Positions 1 through 7,601 are shown, counted from the stretch's first letter. The stretch is 48,747 nt of DNA from Pelobacter sp. UBA6093 (GCA_002435955.1 DIWZ01000023.1:41703-90449); one strand, 5' to 3'. Notes: generated from the sequence alone by a model not told the origin. Numbers and translations: made by a program.

Positions 1-1
1 A

Positions 2-24
2 TGGATAGTCCGACAGCCTCCTGG
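2..24. repeat. End of a dispersed palindromic repeat (GTCCGACAG family)
   Basis: The window opens inside a copy of a short motif, core ATAGTCCGACAGCCTCCTGG. The same core recurs at 18381-18400, in variant form at 20547-20566, and inverted at 48627-48645. At 18332-18400 it forms both arms of a small palindrome, so this copy is probably the right end of an element that begins upstream of the window. No coding function is suggested. Confidence 0.6.
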
Positions 25-267
25 AAAAGGGCAAATTGAGAGGGTTTCACCACCAAATCTGCGGCGCAGAACATTCGGGTTCATACTGCAGCAAAGCCGT
101 GTCCCTGCCCTAACAGATCGGCAGGGTCTGCGGTTTGCCGGTCAGGGCAGCAACATTGCTTCTACCCAAAAATGATTTAATATATTTGTATTGTGAGAGA
201 ATGGGAGCAGCCGAAGCAATAAAGATCTGGGGCGTCGGTCACAACTTACCGGAACGGGAGGTACTGC

Positions 268-450
268 ATGTTACAACTCGATCTTAACCCCGAAGAGAAA
301 GAGATTCTGATCAGCATTCTGGACAGCTGCCTGTCCGACTTGAGGATGGAGATTTCCGATACGGACAGTCAGGATTATCGCGATGTCCTCAAACAGCGCA
401 AGGAGGTTCTTTTAAAAACGCTGGGGGCGCTGGGGGTTTCACCGGGGTAG
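268..450 (+). CDS. Small conserved acidic protein of unknown function
   Basis: A 60-residue ORF starts at an ATG preceded by a clear Shine-Dalgarno sequence (GGGAGG, seven bases upstream). The product is acidic and predicted mostly helical (motifs NPEEKEIL, CLSDLRMEI, LKQRKEVLLKTL) with no signal peptide, membrane segment or metal-binding motif. I have an impression of similar small proteins with the SDLRMEI pattern in desulfuromonads, but assign no function. It stands alone, convergent with ilvC, and the two share the perfect hairpin at 511-550. The ribosome site and normal codon composition argue that it is real. Confidence 0.6.
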   Translation: MLQLDLNPEEKEILISILDSCLSDLRMEISDTDSQDYRDVLKQRKEVLLKTLGALGVSPG

Positions 451-510
451 GACAACAGGGGAATCCAAGGGATAAATCTGTCCACGGAGGTTCCGCTTGG
501 CCGACCATGA

Positions 511-550
511 ATAGAAGGGGCAAACTGCATCAGCAGTTTGCCCCTTCTAT
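511..550. terminator. Perfect 18-bp hairpin between convergent genes
   Basis: Positions 511-528 are exactly complementary to 533-550 around the loop ATCA, giving an uninterrupted 18-bp stem. It lies between the stop of the small plus-strand ORF and the end of minus-strand ilvC, the place for a bidirectional terminator. Neither side has the usual T run, so it may instead be a 3'-end stabiliser or a palindromic repeat. Confidence 0.55.
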
Positions 551-631
551 CGTTCAAACTCGTTTCCCATATGAAAACTACACCGTGTCTATCCATAGTT
601 TCCGGATGGACACAAGCTAAGTCACAACAGT

Positions 632-2104
632 TCAGACGATGGCTTTCATGCCCTGCATGGCGGCACGCAACTCTTCGCCCACTTCTTCGATGAGGTGCCC
701 GCGGATCTCGGCGTTGACAGCCACCAGTGTGCTGTTGTCGACGCTGTTGTCCTTGAGGCCCAGCCCTTTGCCGATGAGATCGGTACCGACCTTGGCCATG
801 AAGTCCTTGAGCAGGGGCACGCAGGCATGGGAGAAAAGGTAGCAGCCATACTCGGCGGTATCGGAGATGACGCGGTTCATTTCATAGAGTTTCTTGCGTG
901 CGATGGTATTGGCGATGAGCGGCGTTTCGTGCAGCGACTCGTAGTAAGCCGACTCGGGCTCGATGCCGGCAGAGACCATGGTTTCAAAAGCCAGTTCGAC
1001 GCCGGCCTTGACCATGGCCACCATCAGGATCGCCTTGTCGAAGTATTCCTGTTCGGTGATGTTGCCGGCACCTTCGGTCTGCTCGAAAGCGGTCTTGCCG
1101 GTCTCCTCGCGCCAGGTCAGCAGCTTGATGTCGTCGTTGGCCCAGTCTTCCATCATGGCGCGGGAAAACTCGCCGGACAGAATGTCGTCCATGTGCTTTT
1201 CGAACAGGGGGCGCATGATGTCCTTGAGTTCCTCGGCCACCCCGAATGCTACCAGTTTGGCGGGATTGGAGAGACGATCCATCATGTTGGTAATGCCGCC
1301 ATGCTTGAGGGCTTCGGTGATGGTCTCCCAGCCGTACTGGATGAGCTTGACTGCGTAGGGCGCATCGATGCCGTTCTGGGTCATTTTGTCGAAGCACAGC
1401 AGCGCGCCGGCCTGCAGCATACCGCAGAGGATGGTCTGCTCGCCCATCAGGTCAGATTTGACCTCGGCGACAAAAGACGACTCGAGCACTCCGGCGCGAT
1501 CGCCGCCCTGAGCGGAGCAGAGCGCCTTGGCGATTTCCAGACCGTCGCCGTTGGGATCGTTTTCACCGTGCACGGCGATCAGGGTCGGCACGCCGAAACC
1601 ACGCTTGTACTCTTCACGCACCTCGGAACCGGGGCATTTGGGAGCGACCATGATAACAGTCAGATCCTTGCGAATCTGGGTACCTTCCTCGACGATGTTG
1701 AAGCCGTGGGCATAGGAGAACACCGCGCCCTGCTTCATCAACGGCACCACGGTGTTGACCACGTCGGTATGCTGTTTATCGGGAGCAAGGTTCATGACGA
1801 TATCGGCGGTAGGCAGCATTTCTTCGTAAGTACCGACAACAAAACCGTTTTCGGTGGCGTTCAGGTAGGACTGACGCTTCTGTTCGATGGCACCCTTGCG
1901 CAGCGTGTAGGAGACATCGAGACCGCTGTCGCGCATGTTGAGCCCCTGGTTGAGGCCCTGGGCACCGCAACCGACGATGACGATCTTTTTTCCTTTGGCG
2001 TACGCGCAGCCATTGGCGAATTCAGCAGCGTCCATGAAACGGCAGATACCGAGTTCCTGCAGCTGGCGGCGTAGCGGCAGCGTATTGAAATAGTTCTGTC
2101 CCAT
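632..2104 (-). CDS. ilvC: Ketol-acid reductoisomerase, class II (long form)
   Basis: A 490-residue protein matching the long (class II, E. coli-type) ketol-acid reductoisomerase, not the roughly 330-residue class I form. The family converts acetolactate or acetohydroxybutyrate to the dihydroxy acid with NADPH and Mg2+, the second step of valine/isoleucine synthesis, in the cytoplasm. The nucleotide-binding loop GCGAQG is at residues 45-50, and the NADPH-selecting segment TLRKGAIEQKR follows near residues 67-77. The C-terminal half is the duplicated all-helical knotted domain typical of class II. An AGGGAG ribosome site precedes the ATG. It is divergent from ilvY with a LysR-type operator between them, the same arrangement as enterobacterial ilvYC. 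No other ilv or leu gene is in the window, so it is detached from the rest of the pathway. Confidence 0.97.
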   Translation of the reverse strand: MGQNYFNTLPLRRQLQELGICRFMDAAEFANGCAYAKGKKIVIVGCGAQGLNQGLNMRDSGLDVSYTLRKGAIEQKRQSYLNATENGFVVGTYEEMLPTADIVMNLAPDKQHTDVVNTVVPLMKQGAVFSYAHGFNIVEEGTQIRKDLTVIMVAPKCPGSEVREEYKRGFGVPTLIAVHGENDPNGDGLEIAKALCSAQGGDRAGVLESSFVAEVKSDLMGEQTILCGMLQAGALLCFDKMTQNGIDAPYAVKLIQYGWETITEALKHGGITNMMDRLSNPAKLVAFGVAEELKDIMRPLFEKHMDDILSGEFSRAMMEDWANDDIKLLTWREETGKTAFEQTEGAGNITEQEYFDKAILMVAMVKAGVELAFETMVSAGIEPESAYYESLHETPLIANTIARKKLYEMNRVISDTAEYGCYLFSHACVPLLKDFMAKVGTDLIGKGLGLKDNSVDNSTLVAVNAEIRGHLIEEVGEELRAAMQGMKAIV

Positions 2105-2141
2105 AGGTGTTCTCCCTTATGTGCGTTGTTAGAAAAATCAG

Positions 2142-2147
2142 AGTATA
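2142..2147 (-). promoter_or_regulatory. Probable ilvC -10 element
   Basis: On the minus strand this reads TATACT, a good -10 hexamer about 40 bases before the ilvC start codon. No good -35 lies 16-18 bases further upstream, which is usual for promoters that need a LysR activator. Confidence 0.4.
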
Positions 2148-2202
2148 GGCGACCATAACCGATTTTATCTATTGCGTAAATTGATTTGTTCAGAATACAG
2201 TA

Positions 2203-2217
2203 TTGCATATTACGCAA
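2203..2217. promoter_or_regulatory. LysR-type operator between ilvC and ilvY
   Basis: The sequence TTGC-N7-GCAA fits the LysR-family T-N11-A operator. It lies just upstream of the ilvY start, within the ilvC/ilvY intergenic region. A weaker half-match beginning TTGC is at 2172. By analogy with E. coli, IlvY would bind here, repress itself and activate ilvC when acetolactate is present. Confidence 0.55.
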
Positions 2218-2229
2218 CATGGAGGCGGC

Positions 2230-3129
2230 ATGGATATACGCGAACTGGAAATCTTTCTGACTGTGGCCGAATTGCTGCACTTCGGTCGCGCCAGTCAGGC
2301 CTGCAACCTCAGCCCTTCAGCCTTGACCCGCACCATCCAGCGTCTTGAGGAGGAGGTGGAGCAGCCGCTGTTTGTGCGGGACAACCGCCGCGTCACCCTG
2401 TCCGCAGCCGGGGAGCAGTTCCGCAGCTATGCCCGCCGAACCTTGCAGGAGTGGCAGGCCTTTCGCGGCGCCATCAAAGGCAAGGAAACCATCAGCGGCA
2501 CCCTCTCCATCTACGCCTCCATCACGGCGGTGTACAGCCTGTTGCCGCGCCTGCTCGAAGCCTACCGCCGCGCCTATCGCGAGGTGCAGCTCGAACTGAG
2601 TACCGGCGCCGCCGAACGGGCCGTGGCGCAGGTGCAAAACGGCGAAATCGACCTCGCTGTCGCTGCCCTGCCCGACCGGCAACAATCCCAGCTCGAATTC
2701 CTGCCCATCATCCACACCCCGCTGTTGTTCATCGCGCCCCGGCAGGGCGATGCGCCCCCCCTGCCAATGCGCGACGGCGAGATCGACCTGCGGCGCACGC
2801 CACTGGTGCTCCCGCAAAGAGGGTTGTCGCGACGACGCCTCGATCAATGGCTCAAGGCACGGCGAATCAGCCCCCAAATCAGTTCCGAAGTCTCCGGCAA
2901 CGAAGCCATCATCGCCATGGTGCGCCTCGGCTGCGGTATCGGCATCGTGCCGGAACTGGTGCTGGCGCGCAGTCCGTTTCGCGACGAGGTGCGCATCCTG
3001 GAGGCTGCACCGCGCCTGGCTCCCTATGTGGTCGGCCTCTGCTCCACCCGCCGCAACCTGCAGCGCCCGGTGGTGCGGGCCTTCTGGCAGCTGGCCGAGG
3101 AGCGCTCCGGGGTGAAGGTCGATTTCTAG
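2230..3129 (+). CDS. ilvY: LysR-family activator of ilvC
   Basis: A 299-residue LysR regulator. The N-terminal winged helix-turn-helix (residues about 1-60, with HFGRASQACNLSPSALTRTI and the FVRDNRRVTLSAAG wing) closely resembles E. coli IlvY. The rest is the periplasmic-binding-like effector domain that would sense acetolactate or acetohydroxybutyrate. The ATG at 2230 is chosen because GGAGG lies just upstream and the protein then starts MDIREL as in the family. An in-frame TTG at 2203 would overlap the operator. Its divergent placement with ilvC supports the assignment. Confidence 0.9.
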   Translation: MDIRELEIFLTVAELLHFGRASQACNLSPSALTRTIQRLEEEVEQPLFVRDNRRVTLSAAGEQFRSYARRTLQEWQAFRGAIKGKETISGTLSIYASITAVYSLLPRLLEAYRRAYREVQLELSTGAAERAVAQVQNGEIDLAVAALPDRQQSQLEFLPIIHTPLLFIAPRQGDAPPLPMRDGEIDLRRTPLVLPQRGLSRRRLDQWLKARRISPQISSEVSGNEAIIAMVRLGCGIGIVPELVLARSPFRDEVRILEAAPRLAPYVVGLCSTRRNLQRPVVRAFWQLAEERSGVKVDF

Positions 3130-3183
3130 CAGTATGCCAACGTGTACCAACGGGACACGAGTACAAGATCGGTTTCGCAATCC

Positions 3184-3313
3184 TTATCACCACGAAGGAC
3201 ACGAAGAGCACGAAGAAAGTCCCAAAAAATAAAGCACTCTGTTTTGGTTAAACCCAAAAGATCTTGGTTTTAGCCTTTACTTCGTGTCCTTCGTGTTCTT
3301 CGTGGTGAGATAA
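3184..3313. repeat. Palindromic repeat with CACGAAGGACACGAAG arms
   Basis: Left arm 3184-3220 and right arm about 3278-3313 are imperfect inverted copies of about 33 bases, built from short direct repeats of ACACGAAG. Sequences of this CACCACGAAGGACACGAAG type are widespread non-coding interspersed repeats in bacterial genomes. Short peptides in its frames (TTKDTKSTKK and similar) are spurious. It ends 4 bases before a second, unrelated palindromic element. Confidence 0.7.
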
Positions 3314-3317
3314 GATT

Positions 3318-3467
3318 GATGCCCTCGCAAAAACCCATAGGATGGCTAAGCAAAAATTTCGCCCTACAAGGCTTGGTGGTTTTTCAGGGGCGAAGGCATA
3401 CATATAGTATGTCGAGGTCCTGAAAAAACGCCGTAACGCCGGAGAGCGGACTTTTTGCGACGCCATC
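3318..3467. repeat. 150-bp palindromic MITE-like element, copy 1
   Basis: A 150-base segment is repeated at 45746-45895 in the same orientation, with about 15 substitutions and no gaps by eye. Its ends are inverted repeats (GATGCCCTCGCAAAAA against TTTTTGCGACGCCATC, 14 of 16 pairing). Inside, GTTTTTCAGG pairs with CCTGAAAAAAC and CATAC with GTATG, so the whole unit can fold into a long stem. It encodes nothing convincing. With the preceding element it fills the gene-free stretch 3130-3492. Confidence 0.75.
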
Positions 3468-3492
3468 AAAATTTGAAATTAGCGATATCCAG

Positions 3493-4536
3493 TTACATCT
3501 CGCAATTGGGAAACACTATGGTCTCGCCGGCCGGTGTACGCAGCAGGGCCGACTCGCCAAGCCGTAACAGATATTCCGGCAGCAGGGGGATCTTGCCCTT
3601 GCCGCCGGGGGCATCGATGACGTAGTGGGGCACGGCCAGGCCCGAAACCGGCCCTCGCAAGGCGGCCACGATATCCAGGCCGGTTTCGATGCGGGTGCGA
3701 AAATGCCCGGTTCCGGCGGCCAGGTCCATGTGATGAAGATAGTAAGGGCGCACCCGCATTTTCAGCAGCCCTGTGATCAACGACTGCATGACCGCAGGTG
3801 TATCGTTGACTCCGCGCAGCAGCACCGTCTGATTGCCCAGGGGCAAGCCGGCATCGGCCAGGCGCCGGCAGGCCTCGAAGGCCTCCGGGGTAAGCTCGCG
3901 CGGGTGGTTGAAGTGGGTATTGAGATACAGGGGATGGTAACGGCGCAGCATGGCGCACAATTGTTCGGTAATACGCTGCGGCAGAGTGACAGGCACCCGG
4001 CTGCCGAGACGGATGATTTCCACATGGTTGATGGCCCGCAGCCGCCCCAGCAGAGATTCCAGATGCTCATCCTCCAGCAACAGCGGATCGCCGCCGGACA
4101 GGATCACATCGCGGATTTGGGTCGTGCGCGCAATATAATTGATGGCCGCTTCAAGCCGCTGTTGCGTGACACCCATGGCCGCGCAGCCAACCTTGCGTTT
4201 GCGGGTGCAAAACCGGCAATAGACCGCGCACTGACCGCTGGCCAGCAACAGCACCCGGTCGGGATAACGATGCACCACCAGCGGCACCGGCGACAGGCGT
4301 TCCTCGTCGAGGGGATCGGCAACCTCCTCGCTCGGCAGCAACTCCCGTGCATCGGGTACGCATTGCCGCCAGATGCCATCCCCCGGGGCTTCGATCAGAT
4401 CAAGATAATAGGGGGTAATGCGCATGGGATAACGCTGCACCACCTTTTCCATGTCGGTCATGTCGATGCCGAACCGCTCCGTCAGGGCGGCGGGTTCGGT
4501 CAGACTTTCAGCCAGTTGTCGTTGCCATGCACTCAT
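3493..4536 (-). CDS. KamA-family radical SAM aminomutase (EpmB-like)
   Basis: A 347-residue radical SAM protein of the lysine 2,3-aminomutase family. The 4Fe-4S/SAM motif is CAVYCRFC (CX3CX2C). It is followed by RKRKVG, an ILSGGDPL segment and the late PGGKGKIPLLP motif that carries the PLP lysine in this family. The length is nearer EpmB (about 340 residues, beta-lysylation of elongation factor P) than clostridial lysine aminomutase (about 416), and the N-terminus (WQRQLAESLTEP) also looks EpmB-like. No epmA, efp or lysine-degradation gene is nearby, so either role is open. The ATG at 4536 is ten bases after AAGGAG; a GTG two codons earlier sits only four bases from it. Confidence 0.8.
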   Translation of the reverse strand: MSAWQRQLAESLTEPAALTERFGIDMTDMEKVVQRYPMRITPYYLDLIEAPGDGIWRQCVPDARELLPSEEVADPLDEERLSPVPLVVHRYPDRVLLLASGQCAVYCRFCTRKRKVGCAAMGVTQQRLEAAINYIARTTQIRDVILSGGDPLLLEDEHLESLLGRLRAINHVEIIRLGSRVPVTLPQRITEQLCAMLRRYHPLYLNTHFNHPRELTPEAFEACRRLADAGLPLGNQTVLLRGVNDTPAVMQSLITGLLKMRVRPYYLHHMDLAAGTGHFRTRIETGLDIVAALRGPVSGLAVPHYVIDAPGGKGKIPLLPEYLLRLGESALLRTPAGETIVFPNCEM

Positions 4537-4593
4537 ATACACATAACTCCTTCACTGGCGCAGGTTTACCACAGAGCGCAGTTCAAGTCCATG

Positions 4594-4705
4594 GCGGCAA
4601 GCGGCAAGCGGCAAGCGGCAAGCGGCAGGCGGCAGGCGGCAGGCGGCAGGCGGCAGGCGGCAGGCGGCAGGCGGCAGGCGGCAGGCGGCAGGCGGCAGGC
4701 GGCAA
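4594..4705. repeat. Heptanucleotide tandem array, 16 copies
   Basis: Sixteen uninterrupted 7-bp units: four GCGGCAA (4594-4621), eleven GCGGCAG (4622-4698) and a final GCGGCAA (4699-4705). The array lies between two minus-strand radical SAM genes, 22 bases past the stop of the upstream one. It is open in several frames, but no ribosome site or start supports translation. The near-perfect copies suggest recent slippage, so copy number probably varies between strains. Confidence 0.95.
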
Positions 4706-4727
4706 GTATCGTGTCTTTACTAACAGC

Positions 4728-6293
4728 TTACCGCTTGAAGAAAAACGCATGGTTGGAGGTGAACAGCGGCGGCGTGCGCTTGACAATGGCCTTGATGACC
4801 GGTGAGGCGAGCAACTCCCCCTGCAGAAAGCGCCGGGCGGCCCGCCGTTCGGCGGCATCCTCATCCATGGGCAGATACAGGTCAAGGGGGCGGGCCGCGG
4901 CCGCATCGCCGGTAGCGGCCAGGGCCGAATGGCGCGGCAGATTCATGATGGCCAGATTGAGGTAATTGATATGCTGCGCATGCGCTTCGAGAAACGCTTT
5001 GGTCTGCTGCATCTCCCGGGCCGTTTCGCCGGGGGTACCGAGCAGCACATACACGTAGGTGGCGATGCCGGCCTGCTTCAGCCGCTGCAACACGGCGGCG
5101 GCCACAGCAAGTCGGGTGCCCTTGGCGAGCCGGTCGAGCACCGCCTGACTGCCGCTTTCCAGACCGAGTTGCAAAAGCCGGCAACCGCTGCGGGCCAGTT
5201 GCTCGATGAGATCACCTTCCAGCAGTGCCGGTTCAAATCGCACGAAGCCGTGCCATGACAGATCGCCAAGCGCATCTGCCTGCGTCGCCAGAGCCTGCAG
5301 GACGGCCGGAGGGATGGCATTGTCCGTCAGGTGGAAATGACGCACGTTCCAGCGTTCGGCAAGGGTACGCAACAACTGTGGCAAGTCGCGACCGGGAAAA
5401 GCCTTATACGGATGGGTCGGGCTGGCGGCCTCCGGACAGAACAGGCAATGCGCCCAGTAACAGCCGCGCGAGGCGGTGACCGGCAGCACCGGATGGGGGG
5501 AAAAGTAATCGGCGGGATCGAGACCGGCAAAGTCGGGCTGCAAGGCCAGGGTCGAGGCATCTTCCAGCAGATACTCCGCAGCGGAGGATTTTTCAAGCAG
5601 ATCGTACAGCGGTTGTTCACCGGGACCGGCCACCAGATAGTCGAAGACCGGCAAACGCATGCCGGTTTCCAGCAGCGCCGACTGCCAGGAGCTTATCATG
5701 CCGCCCCCGGCCGCCAGCGGCACTCCGGGGAAGCGGCGGCGCAATATTCCAGCCAGCTCGAAAGCGGGCAATACCTGGTGACGGTAATTGATGGACAGCG
5801 CCAGCAAGCGCGGCGGGTCTTGCGCCACGGCAGGCAGCAGCTCGCCGTGAAAATAGTCGTGAAACAGGGTACGCACCTCGCCGGCGGCCACTCGCTCCAG
5901 ATCTCGCTCGGAAAATTCCGACAACTCGCCGTGGTGATAATCCCCGAGAGTGAGCCGTTCACTGCCGGAGTCGCCGCGGTACAAACTCAAGGCATCGTTC
6001 AGATAACGTACCGCGGTGGCATAACGCGCCGCATCGGCCGCTCCGGCGGGACTGCAGAGCAAATTCAGGGAAGACTCGGCATGGCGCAGGGCGCGCCGCA
6101 GGCGGGTGGATGGAGCGGGACCGGCCGCAACGGCCAGTGTCTCGGATCGCAGCAGGGAACGATAAGCGTCGCGATTGGCATCCAGAACCCTGATCGCAAC
6201 GCCCCGCGCCTTGAGGCTGGCCTGCAATACAGCAAGGCCCAGGGGCGGCTCGCCGGCCTTGGCCGCCGGCGGATGAATCAGCAGGAGGGACAT
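4728..6293 (-). CDS. B12-binding-type radical SAM protein
   Basis: A 521-residue protein. The N-terminus (LLLIHPPAAKAGEPPLGLAVL) is that of cobalamin-binding-domain radical SAM enzymes, which read PPLGL near the start, and GGGMISSW around residues 197-203 fits the end of that Rossmann domain. The radical SAM core begins at TASRGCYWAHCLFC, with cysteines 278, 283 and 286. The spacing is CX4CX2C, not the canonical CX3CX2C. Later motifs (LQLGLESGSQAVLDRL, GTPGETAREM) are normal for the fold. The substrate is unknown. Its start lies 3 bases after the stop of the MauE-like gene, so it is probably translated by coupling in a slyX, rhodanese, MauE-like, radical SAM operon. Confidence 0.8.
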   Translation of the reverse strand: MSLLLIHPPAAKAGEPPLGLAVLQASLKARGVAIRVLDANRDAYRSLLRSETLAVAAGPAPSTRLRRALRHAESSLNLLCSPAGAADAARYATAVRYLNDALSLYRGDSGSERLTLGDYHHGELSEFSERDLERVAAGEVRTLFHDYFHGELLPAVAQDPPRLLALSINYRHQVLPAFELAGILRRRFPGVPLAAGGGMISSWQSALLETGMRLPVFDYLVAGPGEQPLYDLLEKSSAAEYLLEDASTLALQPDFAGLDPADYFSPHPVLPVTASRGCYWAHCLFCPEAASPTHPYKAFPGRDLPQLLRTLAERWNVRHFHLTDNAIPPAVLQALATQADALGDLSWHGFVRFEPALLEGDLIEQLARSGCRLLQLGLESGSQAVLDRLAKGTRLAVAAAVLQRLKQAGIATYVYVLLGTPGETAREMQQTKAFLEAHAQHINYLNLAIMNLPRHSALAATGDAAAARPLDLYLPMDEDAAERRAARRFLQGELLASPVIKAIVKRTPPLFTSNHAFFFKR

Positions 6294-6296
6294 GGC

Positions 6297-6719
6297 TCAG
6301 GCACGGCGCCGATCGCTGCCGAAAAAGGTCACGATAGCCAGCACCATCAATCCGGCATCGCGCCACAAAGCAGCCTGCACCGAGGTATGCGCACCGGGGC
6401 GAAAACAACCGCAGTCGATATCCAGCCCACGCACCAGCAGGGAGGACAGGGCCAGCATGAACACCAGATTCAACCCCCCGATAACCAGGGTGGCGGAGCG
6501 GACCTTGCAGTTGATCACCAGCAGCAGGCCGGCCAGCAGTTCGACAAAAGGCAGGGTGGTCGCCACCAGAAAATTAAGCCGGTATGGCAGGATCTGGTAA
6601 TTGGCGATCTCACCCGCAAACCCGGTGGGATCGAGAGCCTTGACCACGCCGGCATAAACAAACAGCCCCCCGAGCAACAGGCGGCAAAAATGGTACAAAA
6701 TCGGCTTGAGGTTTTTCAT
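6297..6719 (-). CDS. MauE/DoxX-like integral membrane protein
   Basis: A 140-residue protein with four predicted membrane helices. The pattern LLLGGLFVYAGVVKALDP near the N-terminus and ANYQILP followed by a P-E-L helix (LPFVELLAGLLL) is that of the MauE/DoxX family. These are membrane partners in thiol or quinone redox chemistry. A Cys pair (DCGCF, about residues 102-105) could be redox active. The ATG at 6719 overlaps the rhodanese stop codon (ATGA) and follows GAGGGG, so it is preferred over an upstream in-frame start. Co-operonic placement with a membrane-anchored rhodanese suggests sulfur or thiol-redox work at the membrane, which is an inference. Confidence 0.75.
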   Translation of the reverse strand: MKNLKPILYHFCRLLLGGLFVYAGVVKALDPTGFAGEIANYQILPYRLNFLVATTLPFVELLAGLLLVINCKVRSATLVIGGLNLVFMLALSSLLVRGLDIDCGCFRPGAHTSVQAALWRDAGLMVLAIVTFFGSDRRRA

Positions 6720-7219
6720 GGCTGCCCCTCTTCCACCGGCAAGCCGGCATCCTGCCACTCCGGCAAACCGCCCTCAAACACCCGCACATCCGCATACCCT
6801 TCCACCATCAGACGCTGGGCCAGAAGGAATGAATCCTCGCAGCCGTAACCGCTGCAATAGATGACAAGGGATCGATCGACCGGCACCTCGTTACGGAAAG
6901 CCTCCAGCAGGGTTTCGATCTCGCCCCAGGGCAGGTTGCGCGCTGCGGGCAGATGGCCCTGCAGATAGAGATCGCGACCGCGGGCATCGAGCAGCAGGAC
7001 CTCTCCGGCAGGCAGACTCTTGAGTTCCGGAAGGGATACGGGCATGGGCAGCAATTCGCCAACCGGAAGCGACTCCGAGGAAATCACCGTCCGACCCGAC
7101 CAGACCTGCCACAGAAGCCGACCGTTGATGGCGGCGCCGGCCACTGTCGCCAGCAGGACGATCAGCGCGGCATCGCGCAGCAGCTTGCACAGCTCCAAGC
7201 AGGTGGGCCGATTACTCAT
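6716..7219 (-). CDS. Membrane-anchored rhodanese-like protein
   Basis: A 167-residue protein with one N-terminal membrane helix (about residues 14-35, LRDAALIVLLATVAGAAI) and a single rhodanese domain. The domain shows LLLDARGRDLYLQGHLPAARNLP and the active-site loop YCSGYGCEDS, with the catalytic Cys after VIY and a second Cys five residues on. Rhodaneses transfer sulfane sulfur through a persulfide on that Cys. The helix would place the domain on one face of the inner membrane, probably the periplasm. It overlaps slyX by 8 bases upstream and the MauE-like gene by 3 bases downstream, so the genes are translationally coupled. Confidence 0.85.
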   Translation of the reverse strand: MSNRPTCLELCKLLRDAALIVLLATVAGAAINGRLLWQVWSGRTVISSESLPVGELLPMPVSLPELKSLPAGEVLLLDARGRDLYLQGHLPAARNLPWGEIETLLEAFRNEVPVDRSLVIYCSGYGCEDSFLLAQRLMVEGYADVRVFEGGLPEWQDAGLPVEEGQP

Positions 7220-7427
7220 CGGGCGACTCCAGCATGTCGGGCGAAAGGCCTTTCAACATCTGCCGGAAGGTGTTGTTCTCCTGACGCAGCAAGGCGATAA
7301 AATCGGCACTTTCCGTCAGTACCTCGTTCAATTCTTCGAGCTGTCGAGCCTGATGCGTAAAACGTATTTCCAGCTCAACAATGCGCTCTTCCAATTCCGC
7401 CAGGCGGTTCGATTCGGTCTTTTTCAT
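7212..7427 (-). CDS. slyX: SlyX-family coiled-coil protein
   Basis: A 71-residue, highly charged coiled-coil protein (RLAELEERIVELEIRF then QARQLEELNEVL). Length and pattern are those of SlyX, a small protein of unknown biochemical role. The ATG at 7427 is chosen by family length. No strong ribosome site is visible, and another ATG three codons upstream is possible. It is the first gene of the minus-strand operon leading into the rhodanese, and is divergent from the cytochrome oxidase operon. Confidence 0.75.
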   Translation of the reverse strand: MKKTESNRLAELEERIVELEIRFTHQARQLEELNEVLTESADFIALLRQENNTFRQMLKGLSPDMLESPDE

Positions 7428-7482
7428 GCGATGCATGCTAGCAGAACCCCAACGGCGACGCAATACACCTGATATCAAGGCG

Positions 7483-7510
7483 TTGCATTCAGGTGGAGTA
7501 TCCGTATAAT
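7483..7510 (+). promoter_or_regulatory. Sigma-70-type promoter for the sco-cox operon
   Basis: TTGCAT at 7483-7488, a 16-base spacer, then a perfect TATAAT at 7505-7510. It lies about 90 bases upstream of the sco start and points along the oxidase operon. Confidence 0.6.
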
Positions 7511-7601
7511 GTGAACGGTATCAACAATCTTTCTACAATCGTGATGTCCCGCTTTCATGTCCATCAATCCGCCGATAACTGGCCGGCAGGAAGGTATTTT
7601 C

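Noticed and set aside
695..2074. Long open frame (459 codons) on the plus strand opposite ilvC
   Set aside because: It is the mirror of the ilvC reading frame in GC-rich DNA; its translation has no recognisable domain or ribosome site.
3248..3469. Small minus-strand ORF over the palindromic repeats downstream of ilvY
   Set aside because: It lies within two repeat elements and contains the HHEEHEGHE peptide typical of CACGAAG-repeat translations; no ribosome site.
4594..4705. Possible CRISPR array
   Set aside because: Units are only 7 bp with no spacers, and no cas gene is present. It is a simple tandem repeat.
5331..6848. Long open frame (505 codons) opposite the radical SAM and MauE-like genes
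   Set aside because: It crosses two convincing minus-strand genes, and its composition (Gln/Gly/Arg-rich) is typical of antisense shadow translation.
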